From: Penium margaritaceum
Lineage: Eukaryota > Streptophyta > Zygnematophyceae > Desmidiales > Peniaceae
DNA: 64,000 nt
Assembly: GCA_023375785.1 (NCBI GenBank)
Contig: SZWC01000089.1
Coordinates: forward strand, 296,667-360,666
Reading direction: 5' to 3'
Made by a program: the position numbers and the translations under genes. Positions within the stretch are counted from its first letter, which is position 1. Each line of letters opens with the position of its first letter. Positions 33,195-44,897 of this stretch are shown here, piece after piece. Under the pieces are notes generated by a model. The model had not been told where the DNA came from and did no database searches. It saw nothing but the letters and a program-made list of their open reading frames with translations.

Positions 33195-34808
33195 AGCCTG
33201 GTGAGCGCGGCCATTTCTGGATGCTACAGAAACCAGAACAAATGAACGTCGCTGTTGCAGCAGATTCAGATGAGCCAACGTCATACAAGGAGGCCATGGC
33301 TGCACCGGATGCAGCAGATTGGGTGCAAGCCGTGCAACAGGAGATACAGTCACAGCTGGACAACGGCACGTGGGAGCTGACTGAGCGTCCACCAGGACGT
33401 AAGGTGATCAAGTCCAAGTGGGTGTTCAAGAAGAAGCGGGGAGCAGATGGTAACTTGGAAAAGTACAAGGCGAGGCTGGTCGCCAAGGGCTACTCGCAGT
33501 AGGAGGGCATCGACTACACAGAAACCTTTGCCCCTGTTGCAAAGTTTGCCTCTGTGCGCACGCTCCTCTCTTATGCAGCAGCTGAGGACTTCGAGGTTCA
33601 CCACATGGATGTCAAGACGGCATTCTTGAATGGTGACTTGGAGGAGGAGATCTACATGGAGCAGCCGGAGGGGTTCGTCATGGATGGCCAGGAGCACCTG
33701 GTCTGCAAGCTACAGAAGTCGCCGTATGGCCTGAAGCAATCGTCGCGTGCTTGGAACCAAAAATCGGATGCAGCATTGCATGGGGTTTGAGCGCACCGAG
33801 TGTGACTACAGCGTGTATCGCTGGTAGCATGAGCATGAGATCCTCATCATCATTGTCTATGTGGATGACATGCTCCTTTCCAACAGCATGTCTACACTGC
33901 ATGAGTTCAAGGAAGCCATGCAGGAGCGCTTCCAGATGTCTGATCTCGGGGAGGCATCATACTTCCTCGGTATCCAGATCACGCGTGACCGCAAGTCACG
34001 CTCTCTCTCGCTACAGCAGAGCCGCTACATCAAGGAAGTTTTGCAGCGGTTTGGCATGGCAGAGGCAAAACCCATCGGCACGCCGCTGGAGACGCGGCAT
34101 TACCTCGTGAGCTTCAATGGAGAAGCAAATGCAGCTGAGCGGCAGAAGTACCAGAGCGCCGTCGGCAGTCTCATGTACCTGATGGTGGCAACCAGGCCGG
34201 ACCTCGCACAGGCTGTGAGCGTTGTGAGCCAGTACATGGCTAATCCCGGACCGGAGCACCAGAAGGCAGTGAAGCGGATCTTCCGCTATCTTGCTGGAAC
34301 CATCAACATCGACATCACCTACAACGGCAATGACAACACCATCATCGGCTACACAAACACAGATTGGGCTTCAAAACCTAAGGACCGCAAGTCCATCTCT
34401 GGACATGTGTTCCTCATGAATGGTGGAGCCATCAGCTGGTGCAGCAAGCGGCAGGTGGTCGTGGTGACCTCGAGCACAGGAACTGAGTACGTATCTCTCA
34501 GCTTTGGAGCCAAAGAAGCAGTTTGGCTCCAACGTCTCATGGCAGAGATGAATGGGAGTGCAGCAGTTCCAGTTCCTGTGCGCGTCGACAACCAGAGCGC
34601 AATCGCACTCGCCAAGAATCCTGAGCACCATGCACGCACCAAGCACATTGATATCGCATATCATTTCATGAGGCACATGGTGCAGGAGGGTGCTATCAAG
34701 CTGGAGTTTACTCAAACCAGCAAGCAGGTCCCTGATTTCTGCACCAAGCCAATGACCCGTGAGAAGCAACAGTTCTGCATGAAGGCATGTGGACTCAGCC
34801 CACTCTGA
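33195..34808 (+). pseudogene. Element H reverse transcriptase-RNase H
   Basis: HFWMLQKPEQMNVAV, then the RT core ([67 protein letters not shown]). RNase H follows (RSRYIKEVLQRFGMAEAKPI, AVGSLMYLMVATRPDLAQAV, YLAGTINIDITYNGNDN, SFGAKEAVWLQRLMAEMNGS, KHIDIAYHFMRHMVQEGAIK) to the ACGLSPL end. All catalytic blocks are recognisable. It is the copia polymerase and nuclease that make the DNA copy. Few breaks. Confidence 0.9.
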
Positions 34809-34827
34809 CTGCGGCAAAGTGAGAAAT

Positions 34828-35564
34828 TGTGAGGAAAGGAGCCATCTGTCTTAGTTTCAGGTCACAAGAGCAAGTTCCAGGAAAATACCAGATGCCTGCT
34901 CCGATCGCCGATCCGACTTCACCTCTGGAAAGATCAGGTGGCAAAATGTATACAGTCCAAGTTTGAGGCCGATCCAGCAGTCGGATAAGAAGATATGAAT
35001 TTTCGAAGTTTCGGGGGTCATGGACCGTCGATGTCTTGGTGGGCATGGGTGATGGCTCCATGCCTTAGCCTGAGAAAAGAAAATGGCAAGAGGTCCAGGG
35101 TCAAGACCTGATGGGTGAAATGTCCAAAAAGGTCCTTGGTCTTAGGATTACCTTGTCAGAGTGTGCTGACTAGGATAAAGGTACCTCTCCTTACTTTTTA
35201 GGTGAGGTGAGATCCTTGTGTGCTAGTCATGGACACATGGCGATTCTCCATGAGTTTGTAGGTTATGTGACCACTAGGAGTGTGCCATGAGAGTATTCTC
35301 TAGCTCTCTAGGTCGTATGTGAGTGGTCAGCCTTATTCCTAGGCTGATTTCCTCCCTTGTGTGAGATTATGGACTCTAGTGTGTGAGCCTTAGCCTCCAT
35401 GGCTAAGTGGTGTGGCTTGTGAGAGGGCTGACTTGCCCAAGCTTTAGCTCTATATGTACTCCATCATTTTGAGTGATTAAACAACCATTCTTCAGCACAA
35501 GTGATGCCCTTCCAATCACACATGCTCGCTGCTCCAAGGCTCCCTCTCTCCTCAAGTTCCAACA
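34828..35564 (+). repeat. Element H 3' LTR, young subtype
   Basis: Sense LTR after a polypurine tract, ending AGTTCCAACA, followed by TSD ATGAT. Carries young-subtype bases (GGTCTTAGGATTACC, CTAGGATAAAGG). Confidence 0.9.
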
Positions 35565-38190
35565 ATGATCCGGTCGTGTATGCTGAGGGGATTGGGATTG
35601 TGGAGATGTGGTTAGAGACCCTAAGTGGCATTGAAGAGGATGTGTTCCAAGGCGTGCTGTATGTACCTGATGCTACATTCCACCTTACCTCAGTGTCCTC
35701 TCTCACCAACACAGGACTGCCAGTTGTCTTCGACGACGACTTTGGCTGCATCCTCGACGAGGAAACACGATAGGAGTTGGCCAGGTTGATGAAGGAAGGC
35801 GACATATACCGCCTGTTGGGGGTGACCAAGAGCCAGCATGAACAGAGTCTTCTAGTAGTCGTGTAGGCCACAGATGGCAAAATCTGGCATGCGCGCTACA
35901 GCCTCATCGGCATGCGTGCCTTGTAGCAACTTCAAACAACACAAATTGGTACGTGACCTACCCACCATCTCTAACTTTGAGCAGTAGTTGTGCATCGGCT
36001 GTTTGCAGGGGAAGCAACATTGCGAGGCATTCTCTAGAGCAGGGGAGCGTGCGAACGAGGTGCTGGAACTGGTGCGCATAGACTTGTGTGACCCGATGCA
36101 CACCCAGAATCTAGGTATCTTCTCACCTTTATTGATGATTTCAACCTTTAGACTACTGTGTACTTCCTTTCCTCTAAGGACCAGTGCTTTGACAGGTTCA
36201 AGGAGTTCAAGGCCATGGTGGAGAACTAAATTCGTAAGAAAATGAAGGCGCTGTGCAGCGACCGCGGTGGAGAGTACCTGAGCAAGGAGTTCCAGAACTA
36301 CCTCGCAACAGTAGGCATTTAGGCGCAGCGTACCGCGCCATACTCGCTGTAGCAGAACGGCGTAGCAGAATGCACCTACCGCACCATTGTTGAGTGAGTG
36401 CTCTCCATGCTGCTCGCGGCTCGGCTGACCTATAACTTTTGGTCCGAAGTAGTGAACACTGCGATGTACATCAAGAACCTCAGTCCAACTAAGGCCCTAG
36501 AGCAAATGACGCCGTACGAGGCATGCTTCGGAAAGAAGCAGAGTGTGGGTCATCTTCGCGCGTTAAGCAGCTTGGCGCACATATACATGCCCAAGGAGAA
36601 GCGGCAAAATTGGGACGTGAAGAGCGCACAGATGCTGATGATCGGCTATGACATGAGAAGCAAGGTGTATCGCCTTTACAAGAGGGATACTGGCTACATC
36701 ATCATCTTCAAGGATGTTGTTTTCAATGAGAGCAACTTCATCGACACCAACATTGTCAATGAGAAGACAGAAGAAGCAGTAGTTGTCGAGATAGTCAGAG
36801 CACACATCCTTCCTGACCTAGTCTCTCGTGATCCTTCCTCTACCGTGAGAGTGGGAAAACGAGTCTACTCTCCTATGTCTGAGGCAGCAGATACAACGGC
36901 CTCATCACCAGAAGCATGGGAAGAAGATGCACCACCATCAACATGATCAGTTGTACTAGCAGCAATGCCCCAGCCACGTGCTAACGCTCCAGTACCTGGT
37001 GGAAGGTACCCTCTTAGACTACGCTACAAGCCTCGTGAGCGTGGGTATTTCTGGATGCTCCCAAAACCAGACCAGATGAACGTTGCAATTGTAGCAGACT
37101 CTGATGAGTCGACGTCGTACAAGGAGGCCATGGCTGCACTAGATGCAGCAGATTGGATGCAAGGTGTGCAACAGGATGTACCGTCGCAACTCGACAACAG
37201 CACATGGGAGCTGATTGAGCGTCCACCCGAACGTAAGGTGATCAAGTGAAAGTGGGTGTTGAAGAAGAAGTAGGGAGCAAATGGCTACCCGGAAAAGTAC
37301 AAGGCATGGCTGGTCGCCAAGGGCTACTCGCTGCAGGAAAGCATTGACTATACGGAAACCTTTGCTCCTATTGCAAAGTTTGTCTCTGTGTGTACGCTCC
37401 TTTCCTATGCAATTGCGGAGGAATTTGAGGTCCTCCACATGGATGTCAAGACGGCGCTCCTACATAGTGACCTAGAGGAGGAGATTTGTATAGAGCAACC
37501 GGAAGGGTTCGTCATGGATGGCCAGGAGCACTTGGTTTCCAGGTTCCAAAATTTGCTGTACGTCCTCAAGCACGCGTTGCGTGCTTGATACTTCCTCGGA
37601 ATCCAGATCACGCGCGACCGCAAATCACGCTCTCTCTCGCTACAACAGAGTCGATACATCAAGGATGTTTTGCAGCGGTTTGGCATGGCAGAGGCCAAAC
37701 TGATTGGCACGCCGCTGGAGACGCAACAGTACCTCGTTAACTTCAATGGATAAGCAGATGCAGCTGAGCAACAGAAGTAATAGATTGTTGTCGGTAGCCT
37801 CATGCACCTGATGGTTGCAACCAAGCAACCTCGCACAGGCTGTTAGCGGTGTGATCCAGTACATGGCTAATCCCGGACCTGAGCACCAAGAGGCAGTGAA
37901 GTGGACCTTCCGCTATCTTGCTCGAACCATCAATATCGACATCACCTTCAACGGCAATGACAACAACATCATCGGCTATACAGATGCAGATTAAGCTTCA
38001 AACCTTGAGGACCGCAAGTCCATCTTTGGACATGTGTTCCTGATGAATGATGGGGTCATCAGCAGGTGGAGCAAGCGACAGGTTGTTGTGGCCACCTCAA
38101 GCACAGAAACTGAGTATGTCTCTCTCAGCTTTGGATCAAAGGAAGTAGTTTGGATTCAGCGTCTCGTGGCAGAGATGAGTGGGAGTGCAG
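35565..38190 (+). pseudogene. Element G protease, integrase, RT and RNase H remnants
   Basis: Protease resumes (AEGIGIVEMWLETLSGIE). The pre-integrase region (IGCLQGKQHCEAFSRAGERA), integrase core (KALEQMTPYEACFGKKQSVG, GHLRALSSLAHIYMPKEK), low-complexity linker, RT (YTETFAPIAKFVSVCTLLSY) and RNase H follow. Sequence near 38190 changes to an unrelated repeat. Heavily broken, older than H and I. Confidence 0.8.
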
Positions 38191-38204
38191 TGACAGGTGT
38201 CAGG
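38191..38204. repeat. Unclassified repeat copy 2, left edge
   Basis: TGACAGGTGTCAGG between element G and element I. The last five bases TCAGG are I's TSD, and the same repeat resumes at 44898 (TCAGGTGCCTGTCATT). With I set aside, the edge carries inverted arms TGACAGG and CCTGTCA. Confidence 0.55.
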
Positions 38205-38942
38205 TGTTGGGAAAGGAGCCATCCGGCTCAGTTTCAGGTCCATAGGAGCAAGTTCCGGGAAAGGACCACATGCATGCTCCGATTGTCAATCCGACTTCAC
38301 CATTGGAAAATTCAGGTGGCTAGATGTCTACGGTTCAAGTTTGAGGCTGATCCAACAGTCGGATGGGGAGATATGAATTTTCGAAATCTCGGGGGTCATG
38401 GACCGCCGATGTCTAGATGGCCATGGGTGATGGCTCCATGCCTTAGCCTAAGAAAAGAAAAAGGCAAGAGGTCCAGGGTCAAGACCTGATAGGAGAAATA
38501 TCCAAAAAGGTCCTTGGTCTTAGGATTGCCTTGTCATAGTGTGCTCACTAGGATAAAGGTACCTCTCGTTACTTTTAAGGTGAGGTGAGATCCTTGTGTG
38601 CTAGCCATGGATGCATGGTAATTCTCCATGGGTTTGTGGGTTATGTGACCACTAGGAGTGTGCCATGAAAGCATTCTCTAGCTCTCTAGGTCATGTGTGA
38701 GTGGTCAGCCTGATTTCTAGGCTGATTTCCTCCCTTGTGTGAGATTATGGACTCTAGTGTGTGAACCTTAGCCTCCATGGCTGAGTTGTGTGGCTTGTGA
38801 GAGGGCTGACTTGCCCAAGCTCTAGCTCTATATGTACTCCATCATTTTGAGTGATTGAATAACCATTCTTCAGCACAAGTGATGCCCTTCCAATCACAGA
38901 TGCTCGCAACTCCAAGGCTCCCTCTCTCCTCCAGATCCAACA
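38205..38942 (+). repeat. Element I 5' LTR
   Basis: 738 bases from TGTTGGGAAAGGAGCC to AGATCCAACA, followed by the primer-binding site. Young-subtype markers (GGTCTTAGGATTGCC) despite about 9% divergence from its partner. Confidence 0.93.
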
Positions 38943-38960
38943 TTTGGTATCAGAGCCAAG
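38943..38960 (+). other. Element I primer-binding site
   Basis: TTTGGTATCAGAGCCAAG directly after the LTR, an exact match to the plant initiator tRNA-Met primer site TGGTATCAGAGC. Confidence 0.9.
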
Positions 38961-39589
38961 TTCTGCCACTTTCAGCCAGCACAGGCCGTCACTTTGAGAG
39001 TGACGAGTTGGAGTCAAACCTTCATTAGATTTGATAATTACCCACTGGATCTTCAATTTCAAAAGACAAGCTCTCGAACGAGCCCAATATTGCAAAGGTC
39101 CAACGGTCGGATTAAGAGTTATGCTCAAAACAAGGTCAGCCAGGGCTACACTCTTCTCTATGAGTAAGACTATCGCCTTGTGATGACCATAACTCTCTTG
39201 TTTCTTTGGCAAATTCAAAAAGTGGCACATGCCAATTGTAGTACTTTTCCTACGCTTTCCATTGGTGCAAAAATATTTGCATCCCATTGATCCGTTTGGG
39301 AGAAACGCCGTTTACAAGCTGGCTGGTCTGAGTTGGAGTAGGAGCAGAAGCATACCCTGTTTTCAAGAGGGCATATCTTTTGAAATCCCCTGTTGATGAC
39401 CCTGTTTTATGGATTGACCTGAAAGGTTTTGAGCTGAATTTTCCAGTGGTGGGCTTCGTTTTGCAAAATTCTTAGTCTGGTAGCATCTACAGTCTATTTT
39501 CTGTCAGACAGATTTCTGGCAGAAGTAGCAGCAGAAGCAGGTGTAGCGCCGCCATCCAAGGGCAGCGCTGAGCATCACCAAGGCTCAAA
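38961..39589 (+). other. Element I leader
   Basis: About 630 non-coding bases in the same order as other copies. The near-palindrome with core CCAACGGTCGGATT lies near 39098. Confidence 0.8.
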
Positions 39590-40540
39590 ATGGCAGCCGC
39601 TGGCCTTGAGACAGCAGCCCACCCTTTGGAGAGGCTAGAGGGATGCGCAAAATTCACGTTTTGGAAGATCCGTACCCGCCTCCTTTTGGAGGAGAGGGGC
39701 TTGTGGGTCGTGGTGATCGGAGACAAGCCGGCTCCAGTTCCACAGGCAAAAGGCATAACCGCAGCGCAGGTGGTGGCGGGGAAGACCGCGCAAAAGGGTG
39801 CAGCTGATGCGGGTTCTTCTGTCGCTGTAGCAGCAGCATATGTGGAGTGGAAAAACAAAAGAAAAGTAGGCCTACAGGTTGCTTGTCAACACCATCTCTA
39901 ACCCGCATCTTCAGTACGTGAGTGACAAGGCTATTGTAAAGGAGAGCTGGGACACGTTGTGCAAGAAGTATGAGAGCAAGGATCCTGCATTCCTCATGCT
40001 TTTGGAGGAAAGGATGATGGCGCTGAAGATGTAGGGTGGTGAAGGGATGGAGGCGTATCTGAACAGGGCAAAGGAGCTGGCGAAGCAACTGAGAGCGGCC
40101 TGCAATCCTGTGGAACAGAGACACTTCATCCTCCTCTTGCTGTGGGGCCTCCCAACCAGCTACGATACGGTACGAGAGACGCTAGAGTGCCAGCCAACTC
40201 TGGACCTTGACTTCATCTGCACACACCTGGTGCAGGTGGAATTACGTCGCAATACAGCAAAGCGCAATGGCGGCGGCAGTAGTGAAGAAGCTTTTGTGGC
40301 CACGAGCTCACGCAACCAGCAGCAGCAACAGCAGTCTCGGCGGCAGAAAGGCAGAAAGAAAGGCAAATGCCACTACTGCCAGAAAGAGGGACACTACGAA
40401 AAGGAGTGTTTCAAGCTCAAGAGGGACCACAAGGAGTAGCAGATACTGTAGTCATCGCAGCAGCAGCAGCAAAAGCAACAGCAGCAGCAGCAGGAGTCAC
40501 AGCAGCGTCAGCAGCAACAGCAGCAGGAGAAAAACCAGGC
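39590..40540 (+). pseudogene. Element I gag
   Basis: Starts MAAAGLETAAHPLERLEG, then FTFWKIRTRLLLEERGLWVV and the LLEERMMALKM and AYLNRAKELAKQLRA blocks. PTSYDTVRETLECQPTLDLD and the zinc knuckle CHYCQKEGHYEKEC (about 40369-40410) follow. A CAG-rich Gln tract occupies about 40435-40530. The start is chosen because the same MAAAG context recurs in other copies. Broken. Confidence 0.85.
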
Positions 40541-41600
40541 TGGTATGCGCCACTTTGGCAACATGAATGTGGCCAAGGAGGTGCGCGACCGTCTCTTCAT
40601 GGCGAAGTCTGACATGTCGCAGGTGGAGAAGGCGGATCTAGCATGGTACAAGGACTCAGGATGTACCAAGAGCCTCACACATCACAAGGAATGGTTTACG
40701 CAGCTGTTGTCCATCCCTCCCCGTCCTATCGCCAGGGGTGATGATCGCGTGGCGTATGCTGAGGGGATTGGGATTATGGAGATGTGGTTTGAGACCCCGC
40801 GTGGCATTGAAGTGGGAGTGTTCCACGGCGTGCTGTATGTACGTGATGCTACATTTAACCTCCTTTCAGTATCCTCTCTCACCAACACAGGACTGCGCCT
40901 CGTTTTTTACGATGATTATGGCTACATCCTTGACAAGGATACAGGAGAGGAGTAAGCCAGGTCGGTGAAAGAAGGCCATATGTACCGCCTGCTGGGAGCG
41001 ACCAAGATCTCGCGTGAGCAGAGTCTTGCAATAGTAATGCAGGCGACAGATGGTGAGATCTGGCATGCGCACTACGGCCACATTGGCATACACGCCATGG
41101 AGTAACTTCAAGCAAAGAAGATGGTGCGTGACCTGCCTACCATCTCTATCTTTGAGCAGTAGTTATGTATCAGCTGTTTGGAGGGCAAGCAGCACCGCGA
41201 GGCTTTCTTTGGAGCAGGGGAGCGTGCGAAGGAGGTGTTGGAGCTAGTCCACACGGACTTGTGCGGACCGATGCAGACCCAGAGCTTTCGAGGCTCTAGG
41301 TATTTCTTGACCTTCATAGATGATTTCAGCCGTTACACTGCTATGTACTTCCTTCCTTCCAAGGACTAGTGCTTTGAGAGGTTCAAGGAGTTCAAGGCCA
41401 TGGTGGAGAGCCAGACTGGCAAGAAGATCAAGGCGTTGCGCAGCGATCGCGATGGAGAAAACCTAAGCAAAGAGTTCCAGGACTACCGCGCAGCAGGTGG
41501 CATCAAAGCGCATCGTACTACTCCTACAAGTCTAGTGAGCGCGGCCATTGCTGGATGCTGCAGAAACCAGAACAGATGAACGTAGCAGTTGTAGTAGATT
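40541..41600 (+). pseudogene. Element I protease and integrase, left part
   Basis: HFGNMNVAKEVRDRLFMAKS leads to protease (WYKDSGCTKSLTHHKEWF, PIARGDDRVAYAEGIGIMEM, FNLLSVSSLTNTGLRL). The pre-integrase zinc region (SCLEGKQHREAFFGAGER type) and the integrase start (LVHTDLCGPMQTQSFRGSRY) follow. A jump into the pre-RT linker occurs before the solo LTR at 41601. Broken. Confidence 0.82.
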
Positions 41601-42326
41601 TGTTGGAACTTGAGGAGAGGGGGAGCCTTGGAGCAACGAGCATGTGTGATTGGAAGGGCATCACTTGTCCTGAAGAATGGTTGTTCAATCACTCAAAATG
41701 ATGGAGTACATATAGAGCTAGAGCTTGGGCAAGTCAGCCCTCTCACAAGCCACACCACTCAGCCATGGAGGCTAAGGCTCACACACTAGAGTCCATAATC
41801 TCACACAAGGGAGGAAATCAGCCTAGCAATCAGGCTGACCACTCACACACGACCTAGAGAGCTAGAGAATGCTCTCATGGCACACTCCTAGTGGTCACAT
41901 AACCCACAAACCCATGGAGAATCGCCATGTGTCCATGGCTAGCACACAAGGATCTCACCTCACCTAAAAAGTAAGGAGAGGTACCTTTATCCTAGTCAGC
42001 ACAGTCTGACAAGGCAATCCTAAGACCAAGGACCTTTTTGGATATTTCTCCCATCAGGTCTTGATCCTGGACCTCTTGCCTTTTTCTTTTCTCAGGCTAA
42101 GGCATAGAGCCATCACCCATGCCCACCCAGACATCGACGGTCCATGACCCACGAAACTTCGAAAATTTATATCTCCCGATCCGACCGTTGGATCGGCCTC
42201 AAACTTGGACCGTAGACATTTTGCCAACTGATCTTTCCAATTGTGAAGTCAGATCGGCGATCGGATACTTTCCTGGCACTTGCTCCTGTGGACCTGAAAC
42301 TGAGCCAGATGGCTCCTTTCCTAACA
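41601..42326 (-). repeat. Solo LTR, young subtype, TSD AGATT
   Basis: Reverse LTR from TGTTGGAACTTGAGG to CTAACA, flanked by AGATT on both sides (41596-41600 and 42327-42331). The pre-RT linker of element I runs on either side. It is a later insertion into I, reduced to one LTR. Very similar to LTR 1-738 and to element K's LTRs. Confidence 0.93.
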
Positions 42327-42797
42327 AGATTCAAATGAGCCAACGTCATACAAGGAGGCCATGGCTGCACCGGATGCAGCAGATTGGGCGCAAGCCGTAC
42401 AGCAGGAGATACAGTCGCAGCTGGACAACGGCACGTGGGAGCTGACGGAGCGTCCACCTGGACGTAAGGTGATCAAGTGTAACTGGGTATTCAAGAAGAA
42501 GCGGTGAACAGATGGTAACCTGGAAAAGTACAAGGTGAGGCTTGTCGCCAAGGGCTACTCGCAGCAAGAGGGTATCGACTACACAAAAACTTTTGCCCCT
42601 GTTGCAAAGTTTGCCTCTGTGTACACGCTCCTCTTATGCAGCAGCTGCAGAATTCGAGGTTCACCACATGGATGTCAAGACGGCATTCTTGAATGGTGAC
42701 TTGGAGGTGGAGCACTACATGGAGCAGCCGTAGGTGTTCGTCATGGATGGCCAGGAGCACCAGGAGTTCAAGGGAGCCATGCAGGAGCGCTTCGAGA
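42327..42797 (+). pseudogene. Element I reverse transcriptase, left part
   Basis: Continues the linker and RT ([53 protein letters not shown]) up to the MITE insertion at CTTCGAGA (42790-42797). RT resumes at 43261. Broken. Confidence 0.83.
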
Positions 42798-43260
42798 TAA
42801 GGATGCACACAGGTTCTAGGAACCGCAGTGCCGGAACCGCGGTTCCGCTTCCGTAACCGGAACCGCGGTTCCGGTTCCAGGATTCTAGAATCGTCCAGGA
42901 ATCGCGGTTCCTGAGCCCAGATCTATGGAGGGGATAATGAGTGGGGAGGGAGGAGGTTTTAGGCTATTTTTTCTGATGTGGTACCCTTTGAGGCAATGTG
43001 AGCACTCCAATAAATCACCCACATCGATTCAGGAGTGCGGAAGGTCTCTATCCTTGTCTTTTTGGAAAAAAACATGGTAGTTGTAGCCAATAATGCTTCA
43101 TTTTTGAAAGGAACTTCTGTGGAACCGTGACTGGAACCGCGGTTCCGCGAGGAACCGCGGTTCCGGAACCGGAACCACGGTTCCGGTTCTTAGCTGGAAC
43201 TGGAACCGCGGTTCCAGTTCCATTCTCAGAACCGTAGTTTCGTACCGATGTGCAGCCTTA
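42798..43260. mobile_element. hAT-type MITE with palindromic GGAACCGCGGTTCC modules
   Basis: 463 bases, non-coding. Terminal inverted repeats TAAGGATGCACA (left) and TGTGCAGCCTTA (right, inverse TAAGGCTGCACA). The 8-base TSD is CTTCGAGA (42790-42797) and CTTCCAGA (43261-43268), one mismatch. TIR shape and 8-base TSD fit the hAT superfamily. Both ends carry clusters of GGAACCGCGGTTCC and related GGTTCC/GGAACC modules (about 42812-42910 and 43110-43240) that could fold into a large hairpin. The centre (about 42915-43100) is AT-richer and unremarkable. No transposase, so it is a non-autonomous copy. Confidence 0.85.
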
Positions 43261-44141
43261 CTTCCAGATGTCTGATCTCGGAGAGGCAATATATTTCCTC
43301 GGTATCCAGATCACGCGTGACCGCAAATCACGCTCTCTCTCACTGCTGCAGAGGCGCTACATCAAGGATGTCTTGCAGCGGTTCGGCATGGTAGAGGCAA
43401 AACCCATCGGCACACCGCTGGAGACGCGGCAGTACCTCATGAGCTTCAATGGAGATGCAGATATAGCCGAGCGGCAGAAGTACCAGAGCGTCGTCAGCAG
43501 TCTCATATTCCAGATGGTGGCAACCAAGCCGGACCTTGCACAGGCTGTGAGCGTTGTGAGCCAACACATGGTAAATCCCGGACCTAAGCACCAGAAGGCA
43601 GTGAAGCGGATCTTCCGCTACCTTGCTGGAACTACCTACATCGGCATCACCTAAAACCGCAACGACAACAGTATCATCGGCTACACAGATGCAGATTGGG
43701 CTTCAAACCCTGAGGACCGTAAGTCCATCTCTAGACATGTGTTCCTCATGAATGGTGGGGCCATTTGCTGGTGCAGCAAGCGGCAGGTGGTCATGGTCAC
43801 CTCAAGTATAGAAGCTGAGTACGTATCTCTCAGTTTTGGAGCCAAGGAAGCGGTTTGGCTCCAGCGTCTCATGGCGGAGATGAGTGGAACTATAGCAGTC
43901 CCAGTTCCTATGCGCGTCGACAACCAGAGCGCAATCGCACTCGCCAAGAATCCTGAGCACCATGCACGCACTAAGCACATTGACATTGCAAATCATTTCA
44001 TCAGGCACATGGTGTAGGAGGGTGCTATCAGGTTGGAGTTTACTCCAACCAGCAAGCAGGTCGCTGATTTCTGCAGCAAGCCAGTGACCCGTGAGAAGCA
44101 GCAGTTCTGTATGAAGGCATGTGGACTCAGCCCACTGTGAC
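43261..44141 (+). pseudogene. Element I RT C-terminus and RNase H
   Basis: FQMSDLGEAIYFLGIQITRD follows the MITE. The YIKDVLQRFGMVEAKPIGTP block and RNase H (HQKAVKRIFRYLAG, YTDADWASNPEDRKSIS, SFGAKEAVWLQRLMAEMSGT, HARTKHIDIANHFIRHM) run to the ACGLSPL end at 44141. A polypurine tract GGCAAAGTGGGAGAT precedes the LTR. Few breaks in this part. Confidence 0.87.
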
Positions 44142-44159
44142 TGCGGCAAAGTGGGAGAT

Positions 44160-44897
44160 TGTTGGAAAAGGAGCCATCCAGCTTAGTTTCAGGTCTACAA
44201 AAGCAAGTTCCAAGAAAGTATCATATGCATGCCCTGATTGTCGATCCGACTTCACCATTGGAAAATTCAGGTGGCAAAATGTCTACGGTCCAGGTTCGAG
44301 GCTGATCGAACGGTCGCATTGGGAGATATGAATTTTCGAAGTTTCGGGGGTCATGGACCGCCGATGTCTGGATGGCCATGGGTGATGGCTCCATGCCTTA
44401 GCCTAAGAAAAGAAAAAGGCAAGACGTCCAGGTTCAAGACCTGATGGGAGAAACATCCAAAAAGGTCCTTAGTCTTACGACTGCCTTGTCAGAGTGTGCT
44501 AAGTAGGATAAAGATACCTTTCCTTACTTTTGAGGTGAGGTGAGATTCTTGTGTGCTAGCCATAGACACATGGCGATTCTCCATGGGTTTGTGGGTTATG
44601 TGAATACTAGGAGTATGCCATGAGAGCATTCTCTAGCTCTCTAGGTCGTGTGTGAGTGGTGAGCCTGATTGCTAGGCTGATTTCCCCCCTTGTGTGAGAT
44701 TATGGACTCTAGTGTGTGAGCCTTAGCCTCCATGGCTAAGTGGTGTGGCTTGTGAGAGGGCTGACTTGCCCAAGCTCTAGCTCTATATGTACTCCATCAT
44801 TTTGAGTGATTGAACAACCATTCTTCAGCACAAGTGATGCCCTTCCAATCACACATACTCGCTGCTCCAAGGCTCCTTCTCTCCTCTAGATCCAACA
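44160..44897 (+). repeat. Element I 3' LTR
   Basis: 738 bases from TGTTGGAAAAGGAGCC to AGATCCAACA. The terminus matches the 5' LTR's unusual GATCCAACA. Followed by TSD TCAGG. Confidence 0.93.

Larger units (their letters stand above)
33134..35564 (+). mobile_element. Element H: Ty1/copia copy with RT-RNase H and 3' LTR
   Basis: Inserted in G's protease region with perfect TSD ATGAT (33129-33133 and 35565-35569). It starts with about 61 bases of LTR (33134-33194) joined to pol just upstream of RT. It runs through RT and RNase H to a full 3' LTR (34828-35564). gag, protease and integrase are absent. The remaining pol is among the better preserved in the window, with only a few breaks. Confidence 0.88.
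31507..38190 (+). mobile_element. Element G: Ty1/copia copy hosting element H
   Basis: Leader 31507-31993, gag and protease start 31994-33133, then protease, integrase, RT and RNase H at 35565-38190. Element H interrupts it with TSD ATGAT. No 5' LTR or primer-binding site is seen (the inverted leader lies there instead). The RNase H end gives way to the unclassified repeat just before element I. Old and broken. Confidence 0.75.
38205..44897 (+). mobile_element. Element I: full-length Ty1/copia copy with two later insertions
   Basis: 5' LTR 38205-38942, primer-binding site 38943-38960, leader to 39589, gag 39590 to about 40540, protease to about 41050, integrase to 41600, RT and RNase H 42327-44141, polypurine tract, 3' LTR 44160-44897. 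Perfect TSD TCAGG (38200-38204 and 44898-44902). It contains a (-) solo LTR (41601-42326) and a MITE (42798-43260). The LTRs differ at about 65 of 738 sites (about 9% by hand count), so it is older than the chromovirus. Broken in several places. Confidence 0.92.

Noticed and set aside
42798-43260. GGAACCGCGGTTCC cluster as a CRISPR-like array or centromeric satellite
   Set aside because: Modules are irregularly spaced, there are no unique spacers, and the whole is bounded by inverted ends and an 8-base TSD. A MITE fits better.
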